From Amanita rubescens (taxonomy: Eukaryota; Basidiomycota; Agaricomycetes; Agaricales; Amanitaceae), in the NCBI GenBank assembly GCA_015039365.1, contig WION01000444.1:1-43361 (forward strand): a DNA stretch of 43,361 nt, in the 5' to 3' direction. Shown here piece by piece: positions 42,070 to 43,361 of the stretch. Under the pieces are notes generated by a model. That model was not told where the DNA came from and made no database searches. It saw only the letters and a list, made by a program, of their open reading frames with translations. The position numbers and the translations under genes were made by a program. The first letter of the stretch is position 1. Each line of letters opens with the position of its first letter.

Positions 42070-43361
42070 CTAGCGCCGGGCGCGACGACCCTTTGGCTGA
42101 TTCTGTGCTTGGGGGTTCCGGTTCCTATATCTGTTTGCCCTGCCTCCCCGTCCAGCAGGCACAAAGGGAGCAGGGGGCACGAGAACCGGCTCCCATTGGA
42201 CATTCACATGTGGGTTGGCTGGCAACCCGGCCGGAGCTGCTATTTGCGGGAACTGAGGAGGTGCAGCAACTTGCGGCGGATAGCGTTCTATTGGATTGTG
42301 TCCAGGCCGTGCTGGTCCCGGCCCATAGCCTGGGGGGTAAAGTGCCGGAAGCACAGGTGGTGCAATGGCGGGGAGTGGATGCGGATGCTTGGATTTTGAC
42401 AGAGGCTTTACCCCTGGCACGTCGACCTTCATGGCACTGGTATCAATATCCGGGTCTTGGGATTTCATATCCTTCATAGCCTTTTCTGCTGCGACTTTGA
42501 CCTAACATTTTGAACAACTTGTCAGTGGATATTAAACTGACAGGAACTTGTACCTCTTACCTCCCGCGCATGTCTGGTCTCAACAGCATCCCAAAGGGGA
42601 CACCTCTCGGATGATCCGCTTGCCGTACGTGGGGCGCCCGGGGTCTATTTTATGAATGATTGTAGCCGAAGTCCAAGAACGCATCACTTACTCGATCGAA
42701 ATGATCATAACCGTTAATGATCTTGCGGCAAACGTAACATGACACAGTTTGGCAAGTGTAACACGTAATTTTGTTGCACTGAAAATGGCTTTAGTAGCGC
42801 ATCGAGAGGAGAAAAAGGAAACTAACACCGGATTCCTTGATGAATGCTGCGGTAAAGCATTGTGAGAATGAGGCATAACAGAGAAAGAAACGGCGGTACG
42901 TTTCTGGCATTTGGGGCAAGTCCGCATCAGGGCGGCGGCTGACATAAAGAGTTAACAGTGTTTTGGATAGCGTGGTTGATCTTACACATCGCCTCTTCGA
43001 TTGTATGCTGTTTATCCAATATTCTATCTTCATCCATCTCTGAGACGTTGTCAGACAATTGTCAAGATCGGGGCGTAAATAGTCAACTCCAACCTTGACA
43101 GGCTTTTGGTAGATGATCCTGGGAAAGATATCCGTCAGCGTCGTAAGATAGGTACCGAACAGTAGTATCTCACCGGCCGCTTACACTCACGGCAGCTGAC
43201 GGCTCCGCATCCACCGTCATAATTACGGCACCTAAACAGCTTTTCCAAGGTCTTATCCATCTCCATTACGCATTTGTAATCGCAGAATGGACACTCCTCT
43301 AACCCTTCGATATCAGCCTCTTCGATCTCCTTCTGTTGCTTTAACTGTTCAAACGAGAGGA
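42070..43361 (-). CDS. RNF216/TRIAD3-like RBR E3 ubiquitin ligase, C-terminal part
   Basis: RBR ligases take ubiquitin from an E2 onto a RING2 cysteine. The gene enters from the right edge; its 5' part is outside. Exons: 43361-43174, 43118-43094, 43039-42986, 42938-42900, 42846-42827, 42778-42692, 42644-42561 and 42501-42070, with introns of 47-59 nt and agreeing phases. Seen are KEIEEADIEGLEECPFCDY, LFRCRN with VSCRECKRPDHLPKAC (IBR), HTIEEAM, LMRTCPKC, FIKESGCNKITCYTC (RING2; the Cys after SG is the likely catalytic one), VSCYVCRKIINGYDHFDR, and ERCPLWDAVETRHARE. The C-terminal exon is Pro-rich and ends in a basic RGGRANRYRNRN tail. The order and linker motifs match RNF216 rather than parkin or ariadne. 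One exon is only 20 nt. Confidence 0.85.

Noticed and set aside
41865..42479. 204-codon plus-strand ORF
   Set aside because: It is antisense to the last exon of the RBR ligase, whose splicing and motifs are clear.

Overview
The window looks like nuclear DNA of a basidiomycete fungus, most likely an agaricomycete. I infer this from genes cut by many 47-72 nt GT-AG introns, orthologues of eukaryotic VPS39 and an RNF216-type RBR ligase, an SRPK-like kinase, an NB-ARC/TPR NOD-like receptor and a chromodomain Ty3/gypsy retrotransposon. I cannot name the species. Intron and exon limits were read by eye from splice signals, frame and family resemblance.

Left part (1-25.6 kb): a segmentally duplicated accessory array, nearly all on the minus strand. 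It starts with a VPS39-like HOPS gene (146-2812) that keeps its middle and C-terminal parts but lacks the N-terminal CNH domain. Next come two genes of an uncharacterised family (3066-4247 complete with its KPVIYLYPP domain; 4493-5394 made of two N-terminal modules only). Then follow six paralogues (GP1-GP6) of a sequon-rich protein with a Gly-rich linker and a hydrophobic C-terminus. Between them lie decayed, intron-bearing VPS39 fragments (7.8-8.9, 11.6-12.4, 14.6 and 21.5 kb), a relic of the module gene, a small one-module gene and an orphan GP 3' flank. This suggests that a VPS39 / module gene / GP cassette was copied repeatedly at DNA level and only GP was kept. A frameshifted HUL5/UBE3C-like fragment and an SRPK-like kinase (14.7-17.1 kb) interrupt the array. 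A possible small secreted protein gene with a duplicated intron lies at 20.6-21.0 kb.

Middle (26-32.7 kb, plus strand): a secreted pepsin-family homologue whose first catalytic motif is destroyed, then a large NB-ARC receptor with about 18-20 kinesin-light-chain-type TPR units.

Right part: a Ty3/gypsy chromovirus (32641-40779, minus strand) with LTRs that look identical (452 bp) and a perfect ACAAC target duplication has inserted into the 3' coding end of the receptor gene. It carries gag, pol (protease, RT, RNase H, integrase, chromodomain) and a third 583-codon ORF after pol, and it has features of Tf1/sushi-type self-priming. Beyond it lie the displaced receptor tail and, at the window edge, the C-terminal half of an RNF216/TRIAD3-like RBR ubiquitin ligase (42070-43361).
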